A DNA stretch of 64,000 nucleotides from Flavobacterium filum DSM 17961 (GTDB lineage: Bacteria; Bacteroidota; Bacteroidia; Flavobacteriales; Flavobacteriaceae), in contig NZ_AUDM01000006.1 in the NCBI RefSeq assembly GCF_000425465.1, positions 107,184 through 171,183 of the forward strand, read 5' to 3'. The position numbers and the translations under genes were made by a program. Each line of letters opens with the position of its first letter. Position 1 is the first letter of the stretch. The notes beneath the pieces were generated by a model. It was not told where the DNA came from. It searched no databases and was given only the letters and a program-made list of their open reading frames with translations. Positions 8,959-18,400 of this stretch are shown here, piece by piece.

Positions 8959-9540
8959 ATGAAAACGACATTCCTATTTATTTGTCTCTTTTTAAGTAGT
9001 TCATTTTTGCATGAGACGTTTCAACTAAAACTTTCAAAAGCGGCTATTGAATTAACCAAAGACAAAGTAACCTATGATCCATCTTATGTAAGTATAAAAT
9101 ATCCAAATGGTGATGTACCAAAAGACAAAGGCGTTTGCACGGATGTCGTAATTCGAGCTTATCGAAAATTAGGAATCGATTTGCAAAAAGAAGTACATGA
9201 AGATTTGAAAGCCAATTTCTCCAACTATCCAAACTTAAAAAAATGGGGGTTAAAAAAACCGGATACAAATATCGACCATCGTAGAGTTCCAAATCTTGAA
9301 GTTTTTTTTGAACGAAAAGGAGAAAAATTAGCGGTCACTCAAAACCCATCAGACTACAAAACAGGCGATTTAGTAACTTGGATGATTAACAATAAATTGC
9401 CACATATTGGAATTGTGACACACAAAAAATCTGCCGATGGCAAACGCAATTTGATTGTTCACAATGTGGGTGGCGGACAAGTTTTGGAAGATTGTTTGTT
9501 TAGTTGGAAGATTGTGGGGCATTTTCGTTACGGAGGTTAA
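8959..9540 (+). CDS. DUF1287 secreted protein (NlpC/P60-like fold expected)
   Basis: A 193-residue protein with a hydrophobic N-terminal leader (MKTTFLFICLFLSSSFLH). The mature part carries DUF1287 hallmarks: VCTDVVIRAYRKLGIDLQ near the start, then NIDHRRVPNLEVFF, GDLVTW, PHIGIVT and IVHNVGGGQ. The early cysteine and later histidines are placed as in papain-like NlpC/P60-type enzymes, so peptidoglycan amidase or peptidase activity is plausible but unproven. The gene converges with mpl. Confidence 0.85.
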   Translation: MKTTFLFICLFLSSSFLHETFQLKLSKAAIELTKDKVTYDPSYVSIKYPNGDVPKDKGVCTDVVIRAYRKLGIDLQKEVHEDLKANFSNYPNLKKWGLKKPDTNIDHRRVPNLEVFFERKGEKLAVTQNPSDYKTGDLVTWMINNKLPHIGIVTHKKSADGKRNLIVHNVGGGQVLEDCLFSWKIVGHFRYGG

Positions 9541-9553
9541 TGTGGCAATGTGC

Positions 9554-9623
9554 CAATTAGTCAATGTGTCAATTAATTCAGCAAATTAATCCATCATTGA
9601 CTAATTGACACATTGGCTAATTG
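9554..9623. repeat. Imperfect inverted repeat made of tandem CAATTAG-type words
   Basis: Arms at 9554-9575 and 9602-9623 are reverse complements at all but about one position (core CAATGTGTCAATTA). The words CAATTAG and CAATGTG recur through the stretch. It lies between two convergent genes and could fold as a bidirectional terminator, but it lacks a strong GC stem. Just beyond the right arm the same words supply the last Mpl codons. Confidence 0.7.
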
Positions 9624-9624
9624 T

Positions 9625-10980
9625 CTAATTGACTAATTGCTTCACCTCTTCAAAATCTAAACCACCATAATTCCCAGAACTCATTAATAATAAAGCAGAA
9701 TTATCCAAATTAGCTGAAAATAAAAAGTCTTTAAACTCAGTTGGATTGGTATAAATAATCAAATCATTTCGTTTGAAAGATTGTGCGATTTGGTCGTAAG
9801 TCACTTCTTCTAACTGCTTTATTTTGACTGCATCGGGTGAATAAAAAACCACCGCAACATCGGCAGCATCCAAAGCTCCTTCATATTCTTTTAGAAATTC
9901 AGCATTCAAACTACTATACGTGTGCAACTCTAAACAAGCTACTAATTTTCTATCGGGATATTGATTTTTAACGGCTTTTGTGGTAGCTGAAACTTTACTG
10001 GGCGAATGAGCAAAATCTTTATAGGCTACTTTTCCTTTCCCATCTGCAATCTTTTCTAATCGTTTAGAGGCTCCTTTAAAACTGGCAATGGCTTCGTAAA
10101 AATCGGCTTCATCGACACCCATATTTTGGCAAATCCATTTGGCCCCAGCAAGATTGTTTAGATTATGAGCCCCAAATACTTCAATGGGCATGGGTCCTTC
10201 TGGAGTATCAAGATAGGTTGTACCATTTTCTACAGAATAATTGGGTGTTTGATAAGGCAATCTTCGTATAGTGTTGGTCGTTTCTTCGGCTACTTTTTTT
10301 ACCGTTTCATCTTCTTCATTATAAACTAATATTCCTCCTTTGGTAATTTGATTGACAAATATTTCAAATTGTTCAACGTAATTTTCAAATGTCGGAAACA
10401 CGTTTATATGATCCCAAGCGATACCTGAAAGCAAAGCAATATTGGGTTGATACAAATGAAATTTGGGTCGTCTATCAATTGGAGAGGATAAATATTCATC
10501 GCCTTCTAAAACGATAAAATCATTTTTCTCGGTAAGATGGACCATCGTATCAAAACCTTCCAACTGTGCTCCTACCATATAATCGACTTCAATATTGTGA
10601 TAATGCATGACGTGCAAAATCATCGAAGTAATGGTCGTTTTCCCATGTGAACCACCTATTACCACACGGGTTTTATTTTTGGATTGTTCGTATAAAAATT
10701 CCGGATAGGAATAAATTTTTAACCCCAATTCTTTCGCTTTTAACAATTCAGGATTATCGGCTTTGGCATGCATCCCGAGAATAATTGATTCAATATCGGA
10801 TGTGATTTTTTCAGGGAACCATCCCATCTCATCCGGCAACAATCCGAATTTTGATAAACGTGATTTGGAAGGTTCAAAAATAGCATCGTCACTTCCGGTA
10901 ACGTGGTATCCTTTATGATGCAAGGCAAGTGCTAAATTGTGCATGGCGGCTCCGCCTATGGCGATAAAGTGGGTTCTCAT
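9625..10980 (-). CDS. mpl: UDP-N-acetylmuramate:L-Ala-gamma-D-Glu-meso-DAP ligase (Mpl-like)
   Basis: A 451-residue Mur ligase that reattaches recycled murein tripeptide to UDP-MurNAc in the cytoplasm. The N-terminal Rossmann segment HFIAIGGAAMHNLALAL matches Mpl/MurC proteins. The ATP loop is GSHGKTT at residues 110-116. The central domain contains LEGDEYLSSPIDRRPKF and WDHINVFPTF, and the C-terminal domain contains KDFAHSPSKV. Length is close to the E. coli enzyme (457, from memory). The last residues QLVN and the stop are encoded inside the adjoining CAATTAG repeat. A related amide ligase activity cannot be excluded. Confidence 0.9.
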   Translation of the reverse strand: MRTHFIAIGGAAMHNLALALHHKGYHVTGSDDAIFEPSKSRLSKFGLLPDEMGWFPEKITSDIESIILGMHAKADNPELLKAKELGLKIYSYPEFLYEQSKNKTRVVIGGSHGKTTITSMILHVMHYHNIEVDYMVGAQLEGFDTMVHLTEKNDFIVLEGDEYLSSPIDRRPKFHLYQPNIALLSGIAWDHINVFPTFENYVEQFEIFVNQITKGGILVYNEEDETVKKVAEETTNTIRRLPYQTPNYSVENGTTYLDTPEGPMPIEVFGAHNLNNLAGAKWICQNMGVDEADFYEAIASFKGASKRLEKIADGKGKVAYKDFAHSPSKVSATTKAVKNQYPDRKLVACLELHTYSSLNAEFLKEYEGALDAADVAVVFYSPDAVKIKQLEEVTYDQIAQSFKRNDLIIYTNPTEFKDFLFSANLDNSALLLMSSGNYGGLDFEEVKQLVN

Positions 10981-10983
10981 TTT

Positions 10984-11018
10984 TATGGTAATGGGTTATT
11001 GGTAATGGGTAATTGGTC
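10984..11018. repeat. Short degenerate tandem repeat upstream of mpl
   Basis: The words GGTAATGGGT and TATTGGTAATGGGTAATTGG follow one another between the mpl start and the TPR gene. The period is about 8-14 bases. This is one of several unrelated tandem-repeat junctions in the window. Confidence 0.6.
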
Positions 11019-11032
11019 GCTTAACAACAAAA

Positions 11033-11722
11033 TTATTTACTTTCAAACTTCTTTCTTAATTCTTCGGCTTTTTGAGGTTGTTTCATTTTGTTTTTATACA
11101 AGTTGAATAACCTTTGAAAGGTTGTTTTAGAGTTGCCAATTTCATGGGCTTTTTTAAAATTTACTTCCGCTTTTGTATATCGTTTAAAGTATTCATCAAT
11201 ATGACCTTTGGCTAAAAAACCATCTACTTTAGACAAATTCATCAATTCATCGGCATACTTTTGGGCTTTCGTTTCGCTACCACCCACAATTCCGGGTAAT
11301 TCAATATACAACATCACGAGTGCCCAACGAGAATCGATGTGTTTTTCATCTAATTTAGCCGCAGTTAAAAAAGATTGTTCAATTTCGTCAATCATTCCTA
11401 GTGCCTTGAATTTATTAGATTCTTTGGCTTTCATTCCTAACGCACCGCCATATTTATAGAGATAATTGGCATTTTTTGGAAATTGTATTTTTATCTTTTT
11501 GTAATACAGAATCGCATCATCCCAATTTTTTTCTTTTCCTGAAATATCGCCTAAATATTCTAACGTCTTAGTATGATTTGGATTTGATTTTAAATAATTT
11601 TCAAACAACACTTTAGCTTCCAAAAATTTTTCTTTTTGGAATAATTGTTCTGCTTTTTCAAAATCATTGTGCTCTATTAAAAACACAGAAATAAATGAAT
11701 ATAAAATGAATATAATGTTCAT
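11033..11722 (-). CDS. TPR-repeat protein
   Basis: A 229-residue protein with an N-terminal hydrophobic segment (IIFILYSFISVFLI), so probably exported or membrane-anchored. Tetratricopeptide-like helical pairs follow, for example FLEAKVLFENYLKSNPNHTK, DDAILYYKKIKIQFPKNANY, and AEVNFKKAHEIGNSK. It is a likely scaffold with no catalytic motif. It diverges from the alpha-2-macroglobulin gene across 128 bases. Confidence 0.75.
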   Translation of the reverse strand: MNIIFILYSFISVFLIEHNDFEKAEQLFQKEKFLEAKVLFENYLKSNPNHTKTLEYLGDISGKEKNWDDAILYYKKIKIQFPKNANYLYKYGGALGMKAKESNKFKALGMIDEIEQSFLTAAKLDEKHIDSRWALVMLYIELPGIVGGSETKAQKYADELMNLSKVDGFLAKGHIDEYFKRYTKAEVNFKKAHEIGNSKTTFQRLFNLYKNKMKQPQKAEELRKKFESK

Positions 11723-11735
11723 GGCAAAATAAATT

Positions 11736-11743
11736 CAAAAATA
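11736..11743 (-). promoter_or_regulatory. Putative -7 box for the TPR gene
   Basis: On the minus strand TATTTTTG matches TAnnTTTG, 14-21 bases upstream of the ATG at 11722. No -33 TTG is visible at the expected distance. Confidence 0.4.
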
Positions 11744-11850
11744 AAGATTTGTTTGTGATTTTGAGAAAATTTAAGTTTTATTTAAAAAAATGTAGTATAT
11801 TGTTGACTAAAAGGTTGTTAAACTGATTTGCTAACTTTACAGAACGTTAT

Positions 11851-14800
11851 ATGAAAAACTTCTTTAAAAAGATATTCCTGATTGTAATCATTTTTTTTAC
11901 TTTAAATTCATATACTCAAAAATATGATGAAAAATGGAAAAAAGTTATTGAATTTGAGTCAGATGATCAAATAAAATCTGCTTTTAAAGAGGTAAATGAT
12001 ATTTATTTAAAGTCAAAAAAAAACAAAAATGAAACGGAATTAATTAAAACTTTTTTTTATCGAGCAAAATATATTCAACGTTTAGAAGAAGATGCTTTTT
12101 ATAAAATAATTGAAGAAATAGAAAAAGACAGAAAAAATGTATCCAATACAAGTAAAACTATTTTAGATTATATTTATTGTATAGCGTTAACCCGATATGC
12201 TGAAAAAATTAGTTACGGAAGAAAACCAAATTTTAATTCCAAAAATAATTTTAACCATCCAATCATAAAATGGAATTCAGAAGAAGTTTTAATAGAAAGA
12301 AATAAAATTATTGAGGATTTTATTAAAAATAAAACCTTTCTAAAGAAAACACCACTTGATGTATTTGAAAAAATATTAGATTTTGAAAGAAAAAGTTATT
12401 TAGAGAATAAAAATCTACATGAGTTTTTGTCTGAAAAATATATTGAACTATTATCTAAAGACAATGATAACTATTTATATAGCAACACCTTTAAATTATT
12501 TGCCAATAAAAACGATTATAACATTAACTTTTTCAACTCTACGAATTTTAATGAAATAGAAAATCCTAATTTGTTACTACTTTTAAAATTGTACCAATTA
12601 TTAGAAAATGAATATCCTAATCATAAAAGTTACACCGTAAAGCGAATAATATTTATTGAAAAAAAATTAAATTATTTAGACCCAAATTATTTAAGCAAAC
12701 TTGATTCCATTCAAACATCTTCCAAAGATCCTGAACTTATTCAACAAATTTTGTTAGAAAAAGCCGATTACTATCATGAAAGAGCTTCAAAAAATTCAGA
12801 AATAAATTTTAATGAAATAGCACTTGAAAAGCTAGACAGCGTAATAAATTTGAAAAAAAACAACTATTATTATAACAAAGCAATTGAATATAAAAACACT
12901 ATTACAAATAAACATCTTGCTTTTGAACATAAATCACTCCTTTATAGTAATGAAAACACGCGTGTTAAAGTAAATTACAAGAACATTGACAGTCTTCAAA
13001 TAAAAATTTACAGAGCCCCTTTAGATTTGAGTTTTAAAAATAGGGATGTTGAATATACTGACGATTTAGTTTTAGATTATTGTAAAGACAAAGAATTAAT
13101 AGCTCAAAAAAAATATACTTTAAAACAAGGCAAAAAACATTTTTTGTATTCCACTGAAATCGTTCTACCTCAATTAGAAACCGGTCATTATATCATTGTT
13201 TTCTCAGCCAATAAAAATGATTCAGAAAACAAAACAGTTATTAATCATAGCTTTATTACAGTTAGTAATCTTGCAATTATAACAGAAAACCATAATTTGT
13301 ATGATAATTATCAAATTGTAAATAGAAAAACTGGTGAGCCACTAAAATCGATTCAAATCACAATAGATTCAACTCAATATCAATCAGATAAATTTGGTAT
13401 TGTGAAAATAATTAAAAGCAAATCGAGCAAAAAATCTTACATCAATACCAAAATAATGGCAATTAATGAAAAAGACACCTTAATTCAGTTTGCTAATCGT
13501 CATAATAACTTTCAACATACAAGTCAAGATAAAAATAAGAAAACTGTTATTGTTAATTTTTTCTCTGATAGAGAAATTTATAGACCTGGACAAAAGATGT
13601 TTGTTAAAGGAATAGCAATAAAAAAAGAAATCAATGGAGATTCAATTGTACCAAACCAAACATTTTTAATTGAAATTGAAGATTCAAATACAACGATTAA
13701 AGAATTTGAAATTAAGACAAACGATTATGGTTCATTTGATTTTGAGTTTGAAATACCAAAAAATAGCTTGACCGGAACTTTTTATATTAATGTAGAAGAA
13801 CCGGAAAAACTAAATGCGGAGGAATCTCTTTTTTTTGAAAATTACGATTTAAAAAATTCGAGTTTATCCTTTCAAGTTGAGGAGTATAAGAAGCCTACTT
13901 TTCAAATTAAAATTAACCCCGTAACGGAAAACTATTCATTAGAAGATAACATTACTATCAAAGGAAATGCATCAATGTTTTCCGGAGCTCCACTAACTAA
14001 TGCAACTGTTTCCTACTCAATTTACCGATTTAGTAGTTATCATAACCAATTTAACAGAAAAAACGAAACTGAATTATTATCTAAAAATATAGAAACTGAT
14101 GAAGAGGGAAACTTTAACATTTCATTTCATGCAACCATAGATGAAACAATTAAAAAAGAATTTCTTCCAATTTATAATTATGTAATTCAAATCAAGGTAA
14201 CGGATATTAATGGAGAAACTCAAACAACCAAAACAAGTATTAAACTTGCCCATCATTCTCTAATATTAGATGCATCACTAAATGAAATTGTAAATACAAG
14301 TAAAAAAAACAATTTAAAATTAAGTAGCACCAATCTAAATTATGAAGATACTCCATGTAAAGGTAAAATTGATTTTTATTTGATTGAAGAATTCAGCAAT
14401 AAATTTAAATCAGCTAATTATTTCCCTGAAATACCTTTAATTTCCAATGAAGAATTTGAACAACTTTTTCCTTATGAAAAAATAAATACAAATTCAGAAA
14501 ACGAAGCTCAACTTCTCTATTCACAGACAGTTGATACTAAAATCAATAAAGAGATTGATTTAGATTTTTTAAAGAATTTAAAACCGGGAAACTATAAACT
14601 TCATTTTTATTGTACCGATAAAAATGGGTATCACATCGAAAAAACAAAAAACTTTAAAGTCATTCATGGAGAAAATCAAATTCAAAATAAACTTTTTACC
14701 TATAAAATTATAAATGAAGACTCCATGTTAATAGATAATTTTATCGAAGTAGAATTATATAGTGTTGTGGCTGAACTCTATTTTACCTTTCAAGTAGAAT

Positions 14801-17800
14801 CTACAAATTCAATTATTAGTGAACATCATGAAAAAATAAACAATTATCAAAAAAAAATACGTATACCTCTTAATTACACCAAAGAAAAAAAACTTGCATT
14901 AAGAATGGACACCTATTTTGAAAGTAGTTTATTTTCTGAAAATTCGATTTTTGATTTTCAATTAAAAAATCAATTTTTGACTGTAGATGTTGGGACAATG
15001 AATTATAAATTTGAACCAAGTACGAAGGAAAAATGGAGTTTTACAATTAAAGATTCAAATAATTCTGCGATAGCAGAAGTATTGGCTACAATGTATGACC
15101 AATCATTAGACCAATTTATTAATAGTCAATGGAGTTACAGTAATTTTTATGATAGATTTTCCTATTTTAATCCAAATAAAAGAAATGCAATAGATGTAGA
15201 AAATCAATATGTAAATTTCGAATCTATTGCAACAAAACTTCCATATTTAAAATTGAAAAATAACTCTATTGATTTATTTTGGTTTGGTCTTACCTTCGAA
15301 ATGTATAAAAATTATCTTTCTAATAGCTTTTACAACAAGAAAAAAGCAACATCTTCTAGACCAAAAAACACATTTCTTATATCAGGACAAGTTTTTGATA
15401 TTTCAGGAATGCCACTTCCGGGAGCAACAATAAGAATCAAAAATAGTTCCCGTGAAACATCAACCGATTTTGACGGTTATTTTGAAATTGAGGGTTTAGT
15501 AAACGAAATAATTGAGATAAGTTTTGTTGGTTATAAAGATGCTGAATATAAAATTTTCACTTCTAATAATAAAAATGTTATTAAAATTGTATTAGAGGAC
15601 GACAACAGCCTTTATGAAGTTACCGTAGCAAGTCAAGGAATAAAAAGAGAAAAAAAAGCTTTAGGATATGCTGTTTCAATGGTTACTGATGACGAAATAA
15701 ATGAGAAATCTTATTCAAAAATAACTCAAGAACTTAAAGGAAAAGCACCAGGAGTAAATATTCAAGAAAAAATTAATTCAACTGAATCTGAAACAAAAAA
15801 AATTATAAGAGGATACTCTACTTTTGGCAAAGAAAATATTACTCTTTTTGTTGTAGATGGGGTGCTATATGATTTAAATTCCATTGAAAAAGTAGTAGAA
15901 ATAATTTCTGAAAATGTTTTAAGTATAGAGGTTAAAAAAGATCCGGAAGTAATAAAAAAATATGGAAATGATGCAAAAAACGGAGTTGTTTTCATTACAA
16001 CTAAAAAAAGCATAGCGGAATTAACTCAAGTTAAAACAAGGAAAAAATTCAATGAAACTGCCTTTTTTTATCCCAATCTTAGAACTGATAAAAATGGAAA
16101 CATCTCATTTGAATTCGAAGCCCCAGAATCACTTTCGCAATGGAAATTTAGACTATTAGCTCATACAAAAGAGGCAAAACTTGGATATTTAGAAAAGATG
16201 GTGGTTACTCAAAAGGAATTTATGATTTCCACCAATTTACCTCGTTTTTTTAGAGAAAAAGATACTATCACCATTTCAACTAAAATTATTAATCTTACCA
16301 ATGATCAAAAAGAAGGGTTAACTCAATTACAATTATATGATGCAGAATCAATGCAATTAATTGAAAATAGTACAATACAATCAAAATCGCTAAAAGAATT
16401 TTCAGTTAATCCTAAAAGTAGCACTAAAGTCGATTGGACAATTATCATCCCGAAAAATAGTAAAAGCATTCATTATAAAATTGTTGCAAAATCAGGTAAT
16501 TTTTCAGATGGCGAAGAAAACATATTACCTGTTTTGACCAATAATCTTCTTGTAACAGAATCAATTCCAATTTGGGTAAAAGGTAATTCAAAAAAAGAAT
16601 TTGTTTTAGAAAATTTAAAAAACAATACGTCAAATACTTTACAAAATCATCAATTAACATTAGAATATTGTACAAATCCAACGTGGTTGGCTATTCAAAG
16701 TTTACCGTATTTGATGGAATATCCTTTTGAATGTTCAGAACAAACTTTTTCAAGATTTTTCTCTAATTGTGTAGCAACAGAAATAATGAATCAAAACCCT
16801 AACATTAAACAGGTTTTTGATAAATGGAAAAACACAACTCAAAATACATCGAAATTAAATCAAAATGAAGAGTTAAAATCAATTTTAATTCACGAATCAC
16901 CTTGGCTAAGAGATGCGGAAAATGAAGAAATAAAAAAGAAAAATCTGGCTACGCTTTTTGAATTAGAAAAATTGAGCAGTGAAATTACTGAAACGCTCGA
17001 TAAAATAATTAAAAAACAAAATAAAGATGGAAGTTTTTCATGGTTTGAAGGAGGTCCCGAAAATTTCTACATTACTCGTTATCTTGTTTCAGGTTTTGGA
17101 CAGTTAAAAAAGATTATCCCAACTTTAGACAATAAAACAGATAATGTAACAAAAAAAGCCATAATATACATGGATAAAAAAATAATGGAAGAGTATAAAC
17201 AAAAGATAAAATCAAAAACAGATTGGTTTCCAATAAAAAATGATGAACTACATTATTTATATGCTAGAAGTTTCTATTTAAAAGATATTGAACTTTCGGA
17301 TAGTTTAAAAATAATAACAGATACTTATTTGAAAGAATTAAAATCAAATTGGATAGAAAAAACATTATTTGAAAAAGGTCTATCTGCATTAGTCTTAAAT
17401 AGATTTGGCGAAAAAACAACGGCAAAAAAAATAATAAATTCGCTTAAAGAAACTTCATCAACAAATGAGGATTGGGGTATGTATTGGATTGAGAATACAT
17501 CCAGTTGGGAATGGCATAAATCACCTATTGAAACTCAATCTCTTCTTATTGAAGCTTTTCATGAAATTGAGAATGATGAAAAATCTATCAATGAAATGAA
17601 AACATGGCTGATAAAAAACAAACAAATTAATCACTGGTCAACAACCAAATCAACTACTCAAGCTATTTACGCTCTTTTATTACAAGGAAACACAAATTGG
17701 ATATCAATTCGAAATAACACAAAAATTAAGATAGGTTCTGAAAAAATCTTGACAAAAAAAATTTCAGAATCTGAAATGGAATCTGAAACGGGTTATATAA

Positions 17801-18348
17801 AATTGAATTTTGGTAAAGATGAAATTAATTCCAATTTCTATGTTATTTCAATTGATAATAAATCCATAACACCCGGAATTGGTGGGATATATTGGCAATA
17901 TTTTGAAGAATTGGAAAAAATCAAAGATGGACAAAATAATCCATTAAACGTAATAAAAGAAATGTATGTAAAAAAAGGTCAGACTTTAGAGAAAATAACA
18001 AATACTACTTCATTAAAAGTCGGTGATATTATTACTATTAAATTATTTATAAATGCTGATGAAAATATGGAGTTTGTGCATTTAAAAGACATGAGAACTT
18101 CTGCTTTTGAGCCAATTGATGTGCTCTCTGGCTATAGCTGGGAAAATAGTTTAGAATATTATAAATCAACTAAAGATGCTTCAACAAATTTCTTTTTTGA
18201 CATTATACCAAAAGGACGTTATGAATTAGAATACGATGTCAAAATAAACAATAAAGGTAACGTTTCTTCAGGAATTACAACAATACAAAGTATGTATGCT
18301 CCTGAATTTAGCAATCATACAAAAGGGAATAGAATAAGTGTAGATTAA
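11851..18348 (+). CDS. Alpha-2-macroglobulin-like protein with inserted carboxypeptidase-like and TonB-plug domains
   Basis: A 2165-residue exported protein with signal peptide MKNFFKKIFLIVIIFF and onward. An MG2 domain starts near residue 562 (FSDREIYRPGQKMFVKG). The thioester motif C-S-E-Q is at residues 1628-1631 inside YPFECSEQTF. The helical thioester-domain region follows (KDGSFSWFEGGPENFYITRY), then a C-terminal receptor-like beta domain. Between the bait-region part and the conserved segment AFFYPNLRTDKNGNISF near residue 1400 sits an insert at about residues 1175-1385. It holds a CarboxypepD-reg-like domain (SGQVFDISGMPLPGATIRIK) and a SusC-type plug-like domain (IKREKKALGYAV to VFITTKK). 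Bacterial members trap proteases in the periplasm. The plug insert could bind a TonB partner or outer-membrane barrel, but this is inferred. There is no lipobox. Lys/Asn/Ile content is high, in line with the AT-rich DNA. Confidence 0.88.
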   Translation: MKNFFKKIFLIVIIFFTLNSYTQKYDEKWKKVIEFESDDQIKSAFKEVNDIYLKSKKNKNETELIKTFFYRAKYIQRLEEDAFYKIIEEIEKDRKNVSNTSKTILDYIYCIALTRYAEKISYGRKPNFNSKNNFNHPIIKWNSEEVLIERNKIIEDFIKNKTFLKKTPLDVFEKILDFERKSYLENKNLHEFLSEKYIELLSKDNDNYLYSNTFKLFANKNDYNINFFNSTNFNEIENPNLLLLLKLYQLLENEYPNHKSYTVKRIIFIEKKLNYLDPNYLSKLDSIQTSSKDPELIQQILLEKADYYHERASKNSEINFNEIALEKLDSVINLKKNNYYYNKAIEYKNTITNKHLAFEHKSLLYSNENTRVKVNYKNIDSLQIKIYRAPLDLSFKNRDVEYTDDLVLDYCKDKELIAQKKYTLKQGKKHFLYSTEIVLPQLETGHYIIVFSANKNDSENKTVINHSFITVSNLAIITENHNLYDNYQIVNRKTGEPLKSIQITIDSTQYQSDKFGIVKIIKSKSSKKSYINTKIMAINEKDTLIQFANRHNNFQHTSQDKNKKTVIVNFFSDREIYRPGQKMFVKGIAIKKEINGDSIVPNQTFLIEIEDSNTTIKEFEIKTNDYGSFDFEFEIPKNSLTGTFYINVEEPEKLNAEESLFFENYDLKNSSLSFQVEEYKKPTFQIKINPVTENYSLEDNITIKGNASMFSGAPLTNATVSYSIYRFSSYHNQFNRKNETELLSKNIETDEEGNFNISFHATIDETIKKEFLPIYNYVIQIKVTDINGETQTTKTSIKLAHHSLILDASLNEIVNTSKKNNLKLSSTNLNYEDTPCKGKIDFYLIEEFSNKFKSANYFPEIPLISNEEFEQLFPYEKINTNSENEAQLLYSQTVDTKINKEIDLDFLKNLKPGNYKLHFYCTDKNGYHIEKTKNFKVIHGENQIQNKLFTYKIINEDSMLIDNFIEVELYSVVAELYFTFQVESTNSIISEHHEKINNYQKKIRIPLNYTKEKKLALRMDTYFESSLFSENSIFDFQLKNQFLTVDVGTMNYKFEPSTKEKWSFTIKDSNNSAIAEVLATMYDQSLDQFINSQWSYSNFYDRFSYFNPNKRNAIDVENQYVNFESIATKLPYLKLKNNSIDLFWFGLTFEMYKNYLSNSFYNKKKATSSRPKNTFLISGQVFDISGMPLPGATIRIKNSSRETSTDFDGYFEIEGLVNEIIEISFVGYKDAEYKIFTSNNKNVIKIVLEDDNSLYEVTVASQGIKREKKALGYAVSMVTDDEINEKSYSKITQELKGKAPGVNIQEKINSTESETKKIIRGYSTFGKENITLFVVDGVLYDLNSIEKVVEIISENVLSIEVKKDPEVIKKYGNDAKNGVVFITTKKSIAELTQVKTRKKFNETAFFYPNLRTDKNGNISFEFEAPESLSQWKFRLLAHTKEAKLGYLEKMVVTQKEFMISTNLPRFFREKDTITISTKIINLTNDQKEGLTQLQLYDAESMQLIENSTIQSKSLKEFSVNPKSSTKVDWTIIIPKNSKSIHYKIVAKSGNFSDGEENILPVLTNNLLVTESIPIWVKGNSKKEFVLENLKNNTSNTLQNHQLTLEYCTNPTWLAIQSLPYLMEYPFECSEQTFSRFFSNCVATEIMNQNPNIKQVFDKWKNTTQNTSKLNQNEELKSILIHESPWLRDAENEEIKKKNLATLFELEKLSSEITETLDKIIKKQNKDGSFSWFEGGPENFYITRYLVSGFGQLKKIIPTLDNKTDNVTKKAIIYMDKKIMEEYKQKIKSKTDWFPIKNDELHYLYARSFYLKDIELSDSLKIITDTYLKELKSNWIEKTLFEKGLSALVLNRFGEKTTAKKIINSLKETSSTNEDWGMYWIENTSSWEWHKSPIETQSLLIEAFHEIENDEKSINEMKTWLIKNKQINHWSTTKSTTQAIYALLLQGNTNWISIRNNTKIKIGSEKILTKKISESEMESETGYIKLNFGKDEINSNFYVISIDNKSITPGIGGIYWQYFEELEKIKDGQNNPLNVIKEMYVKKGQTLEKITNTTSLKVGDIITIKLFINADENMEFVHLKDMRTSAFEPIDVLSGYSWENSLEYYKSTKDASTNFFFDIIPKGRYELEYDVKINNKGNVSSGITTIQSMYAPEFSNHTKGNRISVD

Positions 18349-18352
18349 AAAA

Positions 18353-18384
18353 AAATCTGCTCCATGACTGAAGCAGATTTTTTA
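18353..18384 (+). terminator. Rho-independent terminator after the alpha-2-macroglobulin gene
   Basis: Nine-bp stem AAATCTGCT / AGCAGATTT with a 10-base loop, preceded by A and followed by T. It lies between convergent genes and can serve both directions. Confidence 0.85.
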
Positions 18385-18400
18385 TAGAATTAATAACAAC

